Origin: Tropicimonas_B omnivorans
GTDB taxonomy: Bacteria; Pseudomonadota; Alphaproteobacteria; Rhodobacterales; Rhodobacteraceae
DNA: 64,000 nt
Direction of reading: 5' to 3'
Assembly: GCF_031846565.1 (NCBI RefSeq)
Contig: NZ_JAVRHL010000003.1
Coordinates: 248,001-312,000, forward strand
Shown piece by piece: positions 46,168-53,724 of the stretch (positions are counted from its first letter, which is position 1; each line of letters opens with the position of its first letter). Both the position numbers and the translations under genes were made by a program. The notes below the pieces were generated by a model, which was given only the letters and a program-made list of their open reading frames with translations, ran no database searches and was not told the origin of the DNA.

Positions 46168-46383
46168 TCAGCTTAAGATGGCGCCGACGACGACCATGCC
46201 GAGGCCGAGCATCGACAGAAGAAGGGCCGCCATGTTGATCGCGACGGCGCGTTGCAGTCTGGCGCGGAGCGCGGCTTCATCTTTCTCACGGGCCCTCGCA
46301 CGCGCAACCTGAACGGCGCAGACGACGATGCCGACAAGCCCGATGACGGAGATCACGGCTCCCGTCCAGATCAGCCACTCCAT
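46168..46383 (-). CDS. Small hypothetical membrane protein
   Basis: 71-residue protein: helix MEWLIWTGAVISVIGLVGIV, a charged loop ARARAREKDEAALRARLQRA, and a second helix AINMAALLLSMLGLGMVVVG. Both termini should face the same side, with the basic loop in the cytoplasm. The start is ATG 46383, with GTGGGAGCGC upstream; the longer frame to 46587 runs through non-conserved codons and the divergent gapR leader. It converges on the FadB-like gene with 12 bases between stops. Function unknown. Confidence 0.7.
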   Translation of the reverse strand: MEWLIWTGAVISVIGLVGIVVCAVQVARARAREKDEAALRARLQRAVAINMAALLLSMLGLGMVVVGAILS

Positions 46384-46537
46384 GATGCGCTCCCACTGCA
46401 AGTGCCAATCTCCGCTAGCCTGTCCCGCTCCGGCGGGCAAGCCGCGGCAAGGCGCCGATCGCCGCCGCAGGCCTTGCGGGACGTCGGGCCGTGGCGCTAG
46501 AGGGGGCGATTGAAAGAGGCAGGCAACGAAGGACGGA

Positions 46538-46825
46538 ATGCATATGGGCGAGGCGGACGACACTGTGATCGAAAGCTCCGGCGACATGACCTATCGGGTC
46601 ACCGCCGACGAGTTGCGCCAGTTCATCGAGCGCTGGGAGCGTCTCGAGCAGGACAAGAAGGACATTGCCGAGCAGCAGAAAGAGGTCATGGCCGAGGCCA
46701 AGTCCCGCGGCTACGACACAAAGGTGATGCGCAAGGTGATCGCGCTGCGCAAGCGTGAGCCGGACGATATAGCGGAAGAGGAAGCCGTCCTCGAGATGTA
46801 CAAGGAAGCGCTCGGCATGGGCTGA
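46538..46825 (+). CDS. gapR: Nucleoid-associated protein GapR (DUF2312)
   Basis: 95-residue coiled-coil protein. VTADELRQFIERWERLEQDK, then DIAEQQKEVMAEAKSRGYD and KVMRKVIALRKRE, then EEEAVLEMYKEALGMG, match DUF2312/GapR throughout. In Caulobacter GapR encircles overtwisted DNA ahead of replication and transcription and stimulates type II topoisomerases; it is near-universal in alphaproteobacteria. ATG 46538 has AAGGA five bases upstream; ATG 46544 is an alternative that drops two residues. It is followed by a terminator with a U tract. Confidence 0.93.
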   Translation: MHMGEADDTVIESSGDMTYRVTADELRQFIERWERLEQDKKDIAEQQKEVMAEAKSRGYDTKVMRKVIALRKREPDDIAEEEAVLEMYKEALGMG

Positions 46826-46857
46826 ACCCTGTCCGGGCGAGCCGCGCACAGACCTTG

Positions 46858-46889
46858 ATCCCGGCGCCCCCGTGACGTCGGGATTTTTA
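46858..46889 (+). terminator. Terminator after gapR
   Basis: Inverted repeat ATCCCGGCG (46858-46866) and CGTCGGGAT (46876-46884), 9 pairs with one G-U, followed by TTTTA. It lies 33 bases past the gapR stop and fits an intrinsic terminator. Confidence 0.75.
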
Positions 46890-46898
46890 TCGGGTGGC

Positions 46899-47777
46899 TC
46901 AGGGCGCGATGACGCGTACGCCGTCCATGCCGGCGATGCGGGCAAGGTCCGCCTCGTAGGTCTCCGTCAGACGGCCGACCAGCTCCTGCGTCCATCCCGG
47001 CAACTCGAACTCCTCCTCCACGGCACCGGGGCGGGCGAACTTGTCGAGGAACGCGGCGGTGATGCGGCGGCGGTGGTCCGGCGTCTTCGGCGGATGGCTT
47101 GCGAGGTAGGAATCCATCCGGGTGACGCCCTCGGGCTTCATGATGGTGCCCAAGAAATCGGTTTCCCCCTCCAGGGTCATGTCCTCCGGATGGCCGGCGA
47201 GGGCGCGCAGGACATCGTGCCAGATCAGCGGAGTGTCCTCGTTGGCCCATACCGTGACCGGGCAATCGGGCACCGCGGCGACGAGCCGCTCCACCATTTC
47301 GGCCCAGGATAGTTTCTCCGGGGCGATGCGGGAGATGTACTCCGCGAAATCATGGTCGTCGCCCATGCGCTCGTGCAGCGCGGGCAGGAGCGTCGCGGGG
47401 TTGCGGACCGAGAGGGCGAATTCCGCCGGGTCGTCCGGAAAGAGATTGCGGATCCAGGGCGCCCGCTCGCCGGTCTGCGGATAAAGCCGTTCGGCGCCGA
47501 CAGCGCGGGCCGGCACGCAGAGAAAGCTGTCCGAGGAGAAGACGATGCGCTCGGGCGAATCCACATCCGTGACCGCATCGAGGACGCTTTCCTGCGTATC
47601 CGCCCCGGCGGGCTGGCCACGCAAGGTCACCATCGCTTCGCGCAGCACCGGCCGGAATCGGCCCGGTACGGCGACGACGGTGCCATGCGCGCGCAGCATC
47701 TCGCTGTTCTTCAGAAGGCACCGCAGCGCGCGGTCCTCGTCGGTGCAGTGAAGCCCGATGTGATAGACGATCCGCAT
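46899..47777 (-). CDS. Sulfotransferase-like protein without a recognisable PAPS loop
   Basis: 292-residue protein starting MRIVYHIGLHCTDEDRALRC. The opening strand (VYHIGLH) and following helix look like the start of bacterial sulfotransferases, where the 5'-phosphosulfate loop reads HIGLHKTGTT; here that loop is replaced by CTDEDRALR. Later parts (RIVFSSDSFLCVPARAVGAE; LSVRNPATLLPALHERMGDD; VTVWANEDTPLIWHDVLRAL) also follow the order seen in those proteins, including the serine-bearing strand and a late W/E-rich segment. No signal peptide. If the relationship is right, it is a catalytically altered member. Otherwise it is a conserved hypothetical. The start at 47777 leaves 105 bases to the divergent permease gene. 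Confidence 0.6.
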   Translation of the reverse strand: MRIVYHIGLHCTDEDRALRCLLKNSEMLRAHGTVVAVPGRFRPVLREAMVTLRGQPAGADTQESVLDAVTDVDSPERIVFSSDSFLCVPARAVGAERLYPQTGERAPWIRNLFPDDPAEFALSVRNPATLLPALHERMGDDHDFAEYISRIAPEKLSWAEMVERLVAAVPDCPVTVWANEDTPLIWHDVLRALAGHPEDMTLEGETDFLGTIMKPEGVTRMDSYLASHPPKTPDHRRRITAAFLDKFARPGAVEEEFELPGWTQELVGRLTETYEADLARIAGMDGVRVIAP

Positions 47778-47882
47778 GGCGTTCCGTTTTCTGGTCCCGT
47801 GAGCGACGTCGCCCCCGTTCGGGTCGGCGCATAATAGGCGGCCGGCTGGACAGGTAAACCGCTTTGTCCTAGCGAGGTTACC

Positions 47883-49538
47883 ATGACAAGTGCGCATGCG
47901 GAAACCGACGCGCGGCCGATGCGCCGCGGCGTTGACGTCTGGTCCATCCTCGCCGTCGTGATCGCGGCGCTGGTGCTCCTTCCCCTCGTCGCGGTCGTGA
48001 CTATCGCGCTCTTCCCGTCGGAGAACATCTGGCCGCACCTGATGGCCACCACGCTGCCGCGCTACCTCTCAACGACGTTCTGGCTGATGGCCGGGGTGGG
48101 GCTCATCTGCGCCGCCGCGGGCACGGGGGCCGCCTGGCTCGTGACGATGCACGACTTTCCGGGGAGGCGCTGGCTGCAATGGGCCTTGTTCCTGCCGCTC
48201 GCCGTGCCGGCCTATGTCGGCGCCTACGCGCTGGTCGATTTCCTGGAATATGCCGGCCCGGTGCAGGGCGCCTTGCGGGCGGCCTTCGGCTGGGAGAGCG
48301 CGCGGGACTATGCCTTTCCGCAGATCCGCTCCCTCGGCGGGGCCATCGTGGTCCTGTCAGCCGCGCTCTACCCGTATGTCTACCTTCTCGCGCGGGCGGC
48401 GTTCCGGGAGCAGTCGTCCGATGCGTTCGATGTCGCGCGGGCGCTCGGGGCCGGGCAGCTCTCCCGCTTCTTCCGCGTCGGGCTGCCGCTGGCCCGCCCG
48501 GCCATCGCCGTCGGCGTCGCGATCGCGATGATGGAGACGGTCAACGATTTCGGCACCGTGGATTTCTTCGCCGTTCAAACGCTGACCCGCGGCATCTTCT
48601 CCGTCTGGCTGGAACAGAACAACCGCGGAGGAGCGGCCCAGCTCTCGCTCGTCATCCTGGGCGTCGTCCTCGGCCTTGCACTCATCGAGCGGGCCGGACG
48701 CAAGCGTGCCAAGCGGTTCCGGCTGTCGCGGCAGACGCGCCCCGTGATGCCCGTTCGGCTTGGCGGCGTCGCGGGCTGGATCGCCTCGGCTGCCTGCGCC
48801 TTTCCGGTCGCCCTCGGTTTCGTCCTGCCGGTCTCGGTCATCGGCTGGCACGCGATGGGGGCGAAGGCGGACTGGAGCGAGCCGGCCCTTGTGTCCGCCC
48901 TCGTCAACACGCTGACGGTGGGGGGGATCGCGGCGATCGTCACGATCCTCGCGGCGCTTCTCATGGTCTACGGCGTGCGCCTGACCGGCCGGGGCCTGCC
49001 GCGGCTGCTCCTGCCGGTGACCCTGATCGGCTATGCCGCGCCGGGGGCGGTCCTCGGGGTCGGTGTGCTGATCCCGCTCGCCGCGTTCGACAACGCGCTG
49101 GCCGATGCGATTCTCGCGGCGACGGGCGTCGATCCGGGGCTGTTGCTGACGGGCACGGCGGCCGCCCTCATCTATGCCTATGCCGTACGGTTCTTCGCCA
49201 TTGCGCAAGGGGCGGCGGACGCGGCGATGGGGCAGGTGTCCCCGTCGCTGCCGATGGCCGCGCGGAGCCTCGGGCGGAGTTCCGGCGGCACGCTCAGGGA
49301 TGTCTTCGTCCCGCTCATGCGCGGCTCGATCGGTACGGCGCTGCTCCTCGTCTTCGTCGACTGCGTCAAGGAACTGCCGGCCACGCTCCTCCTGCGCCCG
49401 TTCAACTTCGATACCCTCGCCACGCGCACCCACGAGACGGCCTCCCTCGAGAACCTTGCCGGCGCCGCGCCGCCCGCGCTCATGATCTGCGCCGTCGGCG
49501 CCGTCGCCGTGATCCTCCTCGCGCGCGCCAATCGCTGA
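47883..49538 (+). CDS. Iron(III)-type ABC transporter permease (FbpB-like, fused dimer)
   Basis: 551-residue permease made of two tandem BPD_transp_1 domains of about six helices each. Two coupling-loop motifs are visible: SSDAFDVARALGAGQLSRFF near residue 180, and SLPMAARSLGRSSGGTLRDV near 457. MMETVNDFGTVDFF, LEQNNRGGAAQLS and KELPATLLLRPFNFDTLATR are characteristic of FbpB/SfuB-type ferric iron permeases. No binding protein or ATPase gene accompanies it in the window, so partners must be elsewhere. It sits just upstream of the tRNA gene and forms the left boundary of the island. Confidence 0.88.
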   Translation: MTSAHAETDARPMRRGVDVWSILAVVIAALVLLPLVAVVTIALFPSENIWPHLMATTLPRYLSTTFWLMAGVGLICAAAGTGAAWLVTMHDFPGRRWLQWALFLPLAVPAYVGAYALVDFLEYAGPVQGALRAAFGWESARDYAFPQIRSLGGAIVVLSAALYPYVYLLARAAFREQSSDAFDVARALGAGQLSRFFRVGLPLARPAIAVGVAIAMMETVNDFGTVDFFAVQTLTRGIFSVWLEQNNRGGAAQLSLVILGVVLGLALIERAGRKRAKRFRLSRQTRPVMPVRLGGVAGWIASAACAFPVALGFVLPVSVIGWHAMGAKADWSEPALVSALVNTLTVGGIAAIVTILAALLMVYGVRLTGRGLPRLLLPVTLIGYAAPGAVLGVGVLIPLAAFDNALADAILAATGVDPGLLLTGTAAALIYAYAVRFFAIAQGAADAAMGQVSPSLPMAARSLGRSSGGTLRDVFVPLMRGSIGTALLLVFVDCVKELPATLLLRPFNFDTLATRTHETASLENLAGAAPPALMICAVGAVAVILLARANR

Positions 49539-49585
49539 ACCTGCTTGCAAGACAGCCGCCCTCGTGGCTATTCCTGACCTCAGGC

Positions 49586-49661
49586 GCCCCTATAGCTCAG
49601 CTGGTAGAGCATCTGATTTGTAATCAGAGGGTCGGGAGTTCGAGTCTCTCTGGGGGCACCA
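49586..49661 (+). tRNA. tRNA-Thr (anticodon TGT)
   Basis: 76-base cloverleaf with encoded CCA. Acceptor GCCCCTA pairs with TGGGGGC (one G-U), discriminator A at 49658. D arm GCTC-AGCTGGTAGA-GC; anticodon stem TCTGA/TCAGA with loop TTTGTAA giving anticodon TGT; T arm GGGAG-TTCGAGT-CTCTC. It reads ACA (Thr). Its 3' half is the insertion site of the adjacent island and overlaps the recombinase coding end on the other strand. Confidence 0.95.
49624..49661. other. Putative attachment site (att) in the tRNA 3' half
   Basis: The recombinase frame on the minus strand ends inside the tRNA: its last residues VPPERLELPTL and the stop (TGA, complement of 49624-49626) are written by the reverse of the tRNA-Thr 3' half. 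The tRNA stays intact, so the incoming element must have carried a matching 3' segment. The exact crossover cannot be set without the other island end; a second copy of this segment is expected beyond 64000. Confidence 0.6.
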
Positions 49662-51159
49662 AAAATCCATTATCGCCCTTCGGGGAAGATAACGCATTGA
49701 ATGCAAAGGTGGTTTTGCCGGTTCGAAGACCTTTGATGCGGCTGTATGGCAGTCGTTCGGCGAACACAGACTTCAGCACAAGTCGCTTCCATCGAAGATC
49801 CGTTTTTTGCCATATTTTACAGGGGGTTGAGAGGATCTCGACCGTGTGTTCGAACATGTCTTCGAACGCGGGCTGCTTTTTGTCGAGATTTGCCTCTTCT
49901 TCCTCGAGGATCGCCAGCTGGCCCTGAAGGTGCGTGACCCTCTTTTCGTAGGCTGAGACGATGCTCGGATTTGTTGTCTCAACAATCCTGTCGAGGAATC
50001 CTTCGATCTCCATCTCGATCTTTTTTGCATCCCCCTTGATGCTCTTGCGTCGCGTAGCGAGATGAGCCCGGCGTCCATCCCACATGTCCTTCAACATCGC
50101 GCGTGCGGCCACCACGATGTCGGCACTCGGTTCGAGCCGGCGAAGGTAGTTTTCGAACTCGCGCTCGAGCTTCTCTCGCGGGATGGCTTTACGATGGCTT
50201 GGACAGCCTTTCTTGTGGCACTCGTAGTAGGGATACCGCACCTTCTTACGGTTCGCAGCCCAATAGCTGGTGAGCGGTGATCCGCAATCGGCGCAGACAA
50301 TGAAGCCTCGCAACGGGAAATCCTTTGCGATGTCTTTTCGGAAGGGCGCCGTCACCCGCTGGTCCAAGCGGTCTTGGATCTTCTTGTGGGTTTGCATCGA
50401 TATGAGGGGCTGGTGCTTTCCTTTGGTTACTGGAACACCCCACGGAGCATAGTCATAGTATCCAGCGTATATGCTGCGGGAGAGCAAGTCCTTGACGAAG
50501 TTGTTCCCGACCCGGGGATTCTTCCGCTGCGCTCTGAAATCCGGATGTTTTTCGATGAATGTTCTTACTTCACCGTGAGTCTGGAAATGCCCAGACGCAT
50601 ATCCCTCGAGTGCCGCTTTTGCGATGGGAGCGAAAGTTTCATGCGGCACCATGACCTTCCCTTTTCCGTCCGACCTATAGCCAAACGGCGCCTTCATGCA
50701 CCAATAGCCGTTGATCAACCGCCCCTTTGTCCGGCTCTTGGTTTGTTTCGCATTCTGTTGTCGTTGAAATTGATCGACAGAAATCTGGATATTTTCCGAA
50801 AGCTCGCCTTCAGGTGAGTCTTCGAAACGGAATGTCGGACAGGAAAAGCGCGCCCCAGCCTTAATCGCAGCATCTTTGATTTCGTGGTAGATTCTGACGT
50901 CACGCGCGAGCCTGGATAGCGCATCGAACACCACAACGACGTTCTTCGCCTTGTTACGCGCAAGCCACTGCTTCAGGCTGTTCAGCCCCTTCCGGTCGCC
51001 ACTGCCTCCGGTGGTGTCATCTTGAAAGATTTCCACGGCCTCGAAGCCTTGTTTCTTGCAATGTTCATTGCAAATGGCAATCTGCGAACTGAGGCCATTT
51101 CCCTCCCTGACCTGTTTGATACTGGAGACCCGAGCGTAGATAACCGCAGCATTATTCAT
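49624..51159 (-). CDS. Large serine recombinase (integrase)
   Basis: 511-residue recombinase. The N-terminal resolvase domain has the catalytic serine Ser12 in YARVSS and the usual arginines (VFDALSRLARDVRIYHEI). The recombinase domain includes GYWCMKAPFGYRSDGKGKVM, followed by a zinc ribbon (CADCGSPL ... CHKKGC, around residues 310-335) and a C-terminal coiled coil. Start ATG 51159 gives MNNAAVIYARVSS with GGGGAT upstream; the frame extending to 51303 lacks support. The C-terminus is encoded by the tRNA-Thr 3' half. Large serine integrases drive directional insertion of phages and islands; use of a tRNA site is more typical of tyrosine recombinases. No excision factor was recognised. Confidence 0.92.
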   Translation of the reverse strand: MNNAAVIYARVSSIKQVREGNGLSSQIAICNEHCKKQGFEAVEIFQDDTTGGSGDRKGLNSLKQWLARNKAKNVVVVFDALSRLARDVRIYHEIKDAAIKAGARFSCPTFRFEDSPEGELSENIQISVDQFQRQQNAKQTKSRTKGRLINGYWCMKAPFGYRSDGKGKVMVPHETFAPIAKAALEGYASGHFQTHGEVRTFIEKHPDFRAQRKNPRVGNNFVKDLLSRSIYAGYYDYAPWGVPVTKGKHQPLISMQTHKKIQDRLDQRVTAPFRKDIAKDFPLRGFIVCADCGSPLTSYWAANRKKVRYPYYECHKKGCPSHRKAIPREKLEREFENYLRRLEPSADIVVAARAMLKDMWDGRRAHLATRRKSIKGDAKKIEMEIEGFLDRIVETTNPSIVSAYEKRVTHLQGQLAILEEEEANLDKKQPAFEDMFEHTVEILSTPCKIWQKTDLRWKRLVLKSVFAERLPYSRIKGLRTGKTTFAFNALSSPKGDNGFLVPPERLELPTL

Positions 51160-51197
51160 AATACATCCCCATTTCACATCGGCAGTGCATTCTATTT

Positions 51198-51234
51198 TTC
51201 TGGGCCCCTGCATCAATACTGCCGGGGCCCAGAA
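51198..51234. terminator. Hairpin upstream of the recombinase gene
   Basis: Perfect 11-base inverted repeat TTCTGGGCCCC (51198-51208) and GGGGCCCAGAA (51224-51234), followed on the plus strand by GTTTTC. It lies between the recombinase start (51159) and the stop of the next minus-strand ORF (51245). It could be a terminator isolating the recombinase gene or part of its regulation. Confidence 0.5.
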
Positions 51235-51244
51235 GTTTTCGTCA

Positions 51245-51586
51245 TTACAAGCTCCAAGGCTTCCCTGAGGTCTCCGGGCCCCATATGCATGATAGCAGCT
51301 CATAGAGCGAGCTGACCGTTTCGAGCTTTTGTTCAGTGGTTAAGCTCGAATCGCTGATAAGTTCAGCATATCTCAGCATATTTTCGGGCGTGATGCCCTC
51401 GCAGCCTACGCGATCTGCTTCCGATGTATGGGGCAGTGCAAAGCCTGGCAGCGTTTCGTCTTTGATGTCCATCCATGCTCTGTGATCGAATGGCAGTGTG
51501 CCAATTTTCAGTCGAGCATCGTTGCTCGGATGCAGTCCGAACGACTGCGTCAAGCTGATCAGGAGAATTAGACAGACAAGCCCCAC
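51245..51586 (-). CDS. Hypothetical small exported or membrane protein
   Basis: About 113 residues if started at GTG 51586: a hydrophobic N-terminal segment (GLVCLILLISLTQSFG) is followed by a soluble part with LKIGTLPFDHRAWMDIKDET and a helical tail ISDSSLTTEQKLETVSSLYE. The open frame continues to 51706 but with only a TTG start and no ribosome site, so the start is uncertain. No family recognised. The tail sequence looks like genuine protein, and a hairpin 10 bases past the stop supports a gene end here. It sits between the recombinase and the large inverted repeat. Confidence 0.4.
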   Translation of the reverse strand: MGLVCLILLISLTQSFGLHPSNDARLKIGTLPFDHRAWMDIKDETLPGFALPHTSEADRVGCEGITPENMLRYAELISDSSLTTEQKLETVSSLYELLSCIWGPETSGKPWSL

Positions 51587-51947
51587 TGCGCGGGGAAATC
51601 GGAGGGCGCGGTTATCGATGTTATCGATTGTATAGCAAGACCTTTTGACTACGGCATATGTGCCAGTTTTGCCGGGATTCCCCGAGATGCGGACGGCCCG
51701 CGTCAAGATTTGCTACGCTAAGAGCGTGGCTCCGTTGCAGTGCAAAGAATATGTCCTCCCCCCTCTATGTCAAGTGTATCTTGCAAGAAAAACCTTCATA
51801 ATCAGTATATTGGCCGCTTTCGTGACGGACGAAATTACTTTTTCTTTCTGCTTCAGAAAGCGCTGCGACGGCATGAAGAAGGTATCGCGTCATTCTCGGA
51901 GTGGGATTTTCGTCGAGACAGGACTGGTCGGACCAGAGGCGGTGCAT
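51587..51947. other. Intergenic stretch without a convincing gene
   Basis: AT-richer DNA between the uncertain minus-strand ORF and the long inverted repeat. Short ORFs occur on both strands (for example near 51645-51977 plus and 51765-52049 minus) but lack ribosome sites and family resemblance. A small direct repeat, ATCGATAAC, occurs twice near 51613-51631 when read on the minus strand. It may hold regulatory DNA for the recombinase side of the island. Confidence 0.4.
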
Positions 51948-52005
51948 GTCGGTCGCTGTTTGGTTCGACTCCTCTGAGTGAGAGCCGAACCAACCAGCGA
52001 CCGAC
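51948..52005. repeat. Long interrupted inverted repeat
   Basis: Left arm GTCGGTCGCTG (51948-51958) and TTGGTTCG (51960-51967) pair exactly with CGAACCAA (51986-51993) and CAGCGACCGAC (51995-52005): 19 of 20 positions, one T/C mismatch. The central 18 bases contain a small ACTC/GAGT stem of their own. It lies 72 bases before the ribosome-site-supported start of the next plus-strand gene. It may be a protein-binding site, a recombination or transfer site, or a structured RNA leader; it lacks a terminator U tract. Confidence 0.75.
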
Positions 52006-52077
52006 AACACCATGAAAATATGGACGAAGGGCGATCTTGACCCGGCCAAGAGCCGGACTTTCGAACTGGAGGACTAC

Positions 52078-52464
52078 ATGTTCGACCAAATCCAATCCCC
52101 ATCGCTCTTTACAAGTTCCGACCCGGTCGCTTCGCTTCGGGATTTCGTCGTAAGTCACCGGGAGGGCCTTCTTCATGCCGCCGGGCTACTCGGCGGTAAA
52201 CGTGGCACCGGCTTGGTGCTCGAGATCCTCGAGGAGCTGTCGTCTGCTCGCCCAGTGTCTCGAAGAACGCGAACCCGTGTGATTGCGCTTATCGAGCTTC
52301 TTTCGCTCGAGCGAGTTCATGAACTTGGCAGCGAGGAGTGCTTTTACTTTGCTGCTATCGATCCGTGCGACCCGGTTGTGGAGGAGATTTGCTTGCTGAC
52401 CGACGGACTGCGCGACGCGCTCCCGCTGGCTTCGCCGCATCATCGCCAACCGCCTGAGTTCTGA
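52078..52464 (+). CDS. Hypothetical island protein
   Basis: 128-residue soluble protein starting MFDQIQSPSLFTSSDPVASL. A perfect GGAGG lies five bases before ATG 52078, which is preferred over ATG 52012 (no ribosome site, right at the inverted repeat). Helical content looks high (LRDFVVSHREGLLHAAGLLG; TGLVLEILEELSSARPVSRR). No family, motif, signal peptide or helix-turn-helix recognised. It is followed by another unknown gene on the same strand after about 105 bases, so the two may be cargo genes of the island transcribed together. Confidence 0.6.
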   Translation: MFDQIQSPSLFTSSDPVASLRDFVVSHREGLLHAAGLLGGKRGTGLVLEILEELSSARPVSRRTRTRVIALIELLSLERVHELGSEECFYFAAIDPCDPVVEEICLLTDGLRDALPLASPHHRQPPEF

Positions 52465-52570
52465 ACGATTAAACTCCCAAGCTGCCGATCTCTCCGACCG
52501 GCAGCTCTTGACGACAACAGCACTTTCAACACGCAGCAAGTGCTGCGGGGCTGGCGTCGAGGATAAAGCA

Positions 52571-53026
52571 ATGAATTCTTTCAATACTGGCACATGCCGA
52601 GCTTCCATCGCACGGGGAGAGGGGCGAGACCTGACCGAGATAATCGCCGATGCGCTCAGGAAAGCGAGGGATGTGCGAGGCATGCTTGCCGGGGCGGTTA
52701 TTCCGGCCATGCCGCCTGCGCGACGTTCGTTCGCGGATTGGCTTGTTCGAACGCTCGATCACGGCGAATTCTTCGATGAGGCGATGCTGAGGGACATCGA
52801 CGCGTTCATGTCGTTGCTTCAGCGCGAAATCGATGGAGGCACATATGTAGGGTGGGAACCCGACGAATATCATGTCCGTGGGGGTTACGAACGCATTGAG
52901 TTCGATGCCCGGGCCAAAAATCTCGCGCCCGCATTGGCGGCCCTCATCAAGCTCCGGAGCTCCATTGCGATGGCGCTGGACGTGGCGCGGGCAACGTCGA
53001 TTACACAGGGCATGATATCCGAATAA
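52571..53026 (+). CDS. Hypothetical island protein
   Basis: 151-residue soluble protein starting MNSFNTGTCRASIARGEGRD; ATG 52571 follows a GAGGAT ribosome site. It is helical throughout (LTEIIADALRKARDVRGMLA; FDEAMLRDIDAFMSLLQREI) with an aromatic middle segment GGTYVGWEPDEYHVRGGYER. No family recognised. The frame upstream to 52508 is open but less likely. A strong hairpin follows the stop by four bases. It may be co-transcribed with the preceding unknown gene. There is no evidence linking it to the defence genes other than position. Confidence 0.6.
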   Translation: MNSFNTGTCRASIARGEGRDLTEIIADALRKARDVRGMLAGAVIPAMPPARRSFADWLVRTLDHGEFFDEAMLRDIDAFMSLLQREIDGGTYVGWEPDEYHVRGGYERIEFDARAKNLAPALAALIKLRSSIAMALDVARATSITQGMISE

Positions 53027-53030
53027 TACA

Positions 53031-53057
53031 GCGGCGCCCCACCATCTGGGGCGCCGC
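53031..53057 (+). terminator. Terminator-like hairpin after the unknown gene
   Basis: Perfect 10-base inverted repeat GCGGCGCCCC (53031-53040) and GGGGCGCCGC (53048-53057) with a 7-base loop, four bases past the stop at 53026. Very stable; followed by GAACTTG, so the U tract is missing. Confidence 0.6.
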
Positions 53058-53106
53058 GAACTTGAGGGCTCTCGAGCCCGACCTGTCGGCCGGATCACCG
53101 GCAGTG

Positions 53107-53150
53107 GGCGCGTCGGCGAACTTCCTCTGCTGCTCGGATGCCGACGCGCC
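53107..53150. repeat. Inverted repeat between the unknown gene and vsr
   Basis: Perfect 11-base arms GGCGCGTCGGC (53107-53117) and GCCGACGCGCC (53140-53150) around a 22-base loop. It lies 62 bases past the stop of the convergent vsr gene, and could help terminate that transcript or bind a protein. Confidence 0.5.
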
Positions 53151-53212
53151 ACATCAGGTATAATGACCCGTCAGGTGGATCTACGCTTTTGCAGCCTCAA
53201 GTAGCTTGGTGA

Positions 53213-53668
53213 TCAACATGGCGCGCGGGCAGGGATTTCTATTCGATCGGGCCCCCCTTGGACCCAAGCTACCAGCGCAGATAGGCTATGCTCGCGAAAA
53301 CTGCTCTTGAGAGCGCACTCCCACACCACTCCAACTCGCCAGCCCATGTGCTGAAGCGCGGCTATCGCTCTCTCGTCTCGTTCGACGTTCGATGCGAACT
53401 TGCTTACCCAGAAGGCTTGGTTCGACTTCGGCGTCGTGGCAAAACGGCATCCTTGATGCCGATGCCAGTAGCAACCGTGCACGAAAATGGCCGCCCTATG
53501 GCGAGTGAGAACGAGGTCCGGGCTGCCGGGGAGCTTTCGGACATCAAGGCGAAATCTCAGGCCCTGTGCGTGAAGGTGGCGGCGAACCAGCAGCTCCGGA
53601 CCGGTGTCCTTCCGCCTGTTCGCGGCCATCATCCTGGATCTGACCTCGGGTGAGACTGTATCAGCCAT
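53213..53668 (-). CDS. vsr: Very short patch repair (Vsr-like) endonuclease
   Basis: 151-residue nuclease starting MADTVSPEVRSRMMAANRRK. Family hallmarks: GPELLVRRHLHAQGLRFRLD, the active-site region GSPDLVLTRHRAAIFVHGCY with catalytic Asp51, WHRHQGC, and the FWVSKFASNVERDERAI plus GWRVGVVWEC blocks. Vsr nicks beside T:G mismatches made by deamination of 5-methylcytosine. It is divergent from a cytosine-5 methyltransferase with only 56 bases between starts, the classical dcm-vsr pairing, so the two probably share a control region. ATG 53668 is preferred over a TTG at 53701. No independent role in restriction is proven. Confidence 0.93.
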   Translation of the reverse strand: MADTVSPEVRSRMMAANRRKDTGPELLVRRHLHAQGLRFRLDVRKLPGSPDLVLTRHRAAIFVHGCYWHRHQGCRFATTPKSNQAFWVSKFASNVERDERAIAALQHMGWRVGVVWECALKSSFREHSLSALVAWVQGGPDRIEIPARAPC

Positions 53669-53724
53669 AAAATTGCCCCAGTGGCACCTTTGCTCCTTCA
53701 ATAAAATGGTCCAGAGTGCGGAAA

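Noticed and set aside
48179..49927. 582-codon plus-strand frame running through the permease and the tRNA-Thr gene
   Set aside because: It is a shifted frame of the FbpB-like permease and reads across a tRNA; no motifs.
49624..51159. Tyrosine-type integrase, as expected beside a tRNA
   Set aside because: The protein starts with a resolvase domain (YARVSS, LSRLARD) and has a zinc ribbon and coiled coil, so it is a large serine recombinase.
51765..52176. Short minus-strand ORFs around the long inverted repeat
   Set aside because: They run through the inverted repeat, have no ribosome sites and resemble no known family; the plus-strand gene at 52078 is better supported.
53288..53653. 121-codon plus-strand frame opposite vsr
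   Set aside because: Vsr motifs on the minus strand are clear; this frame has none.
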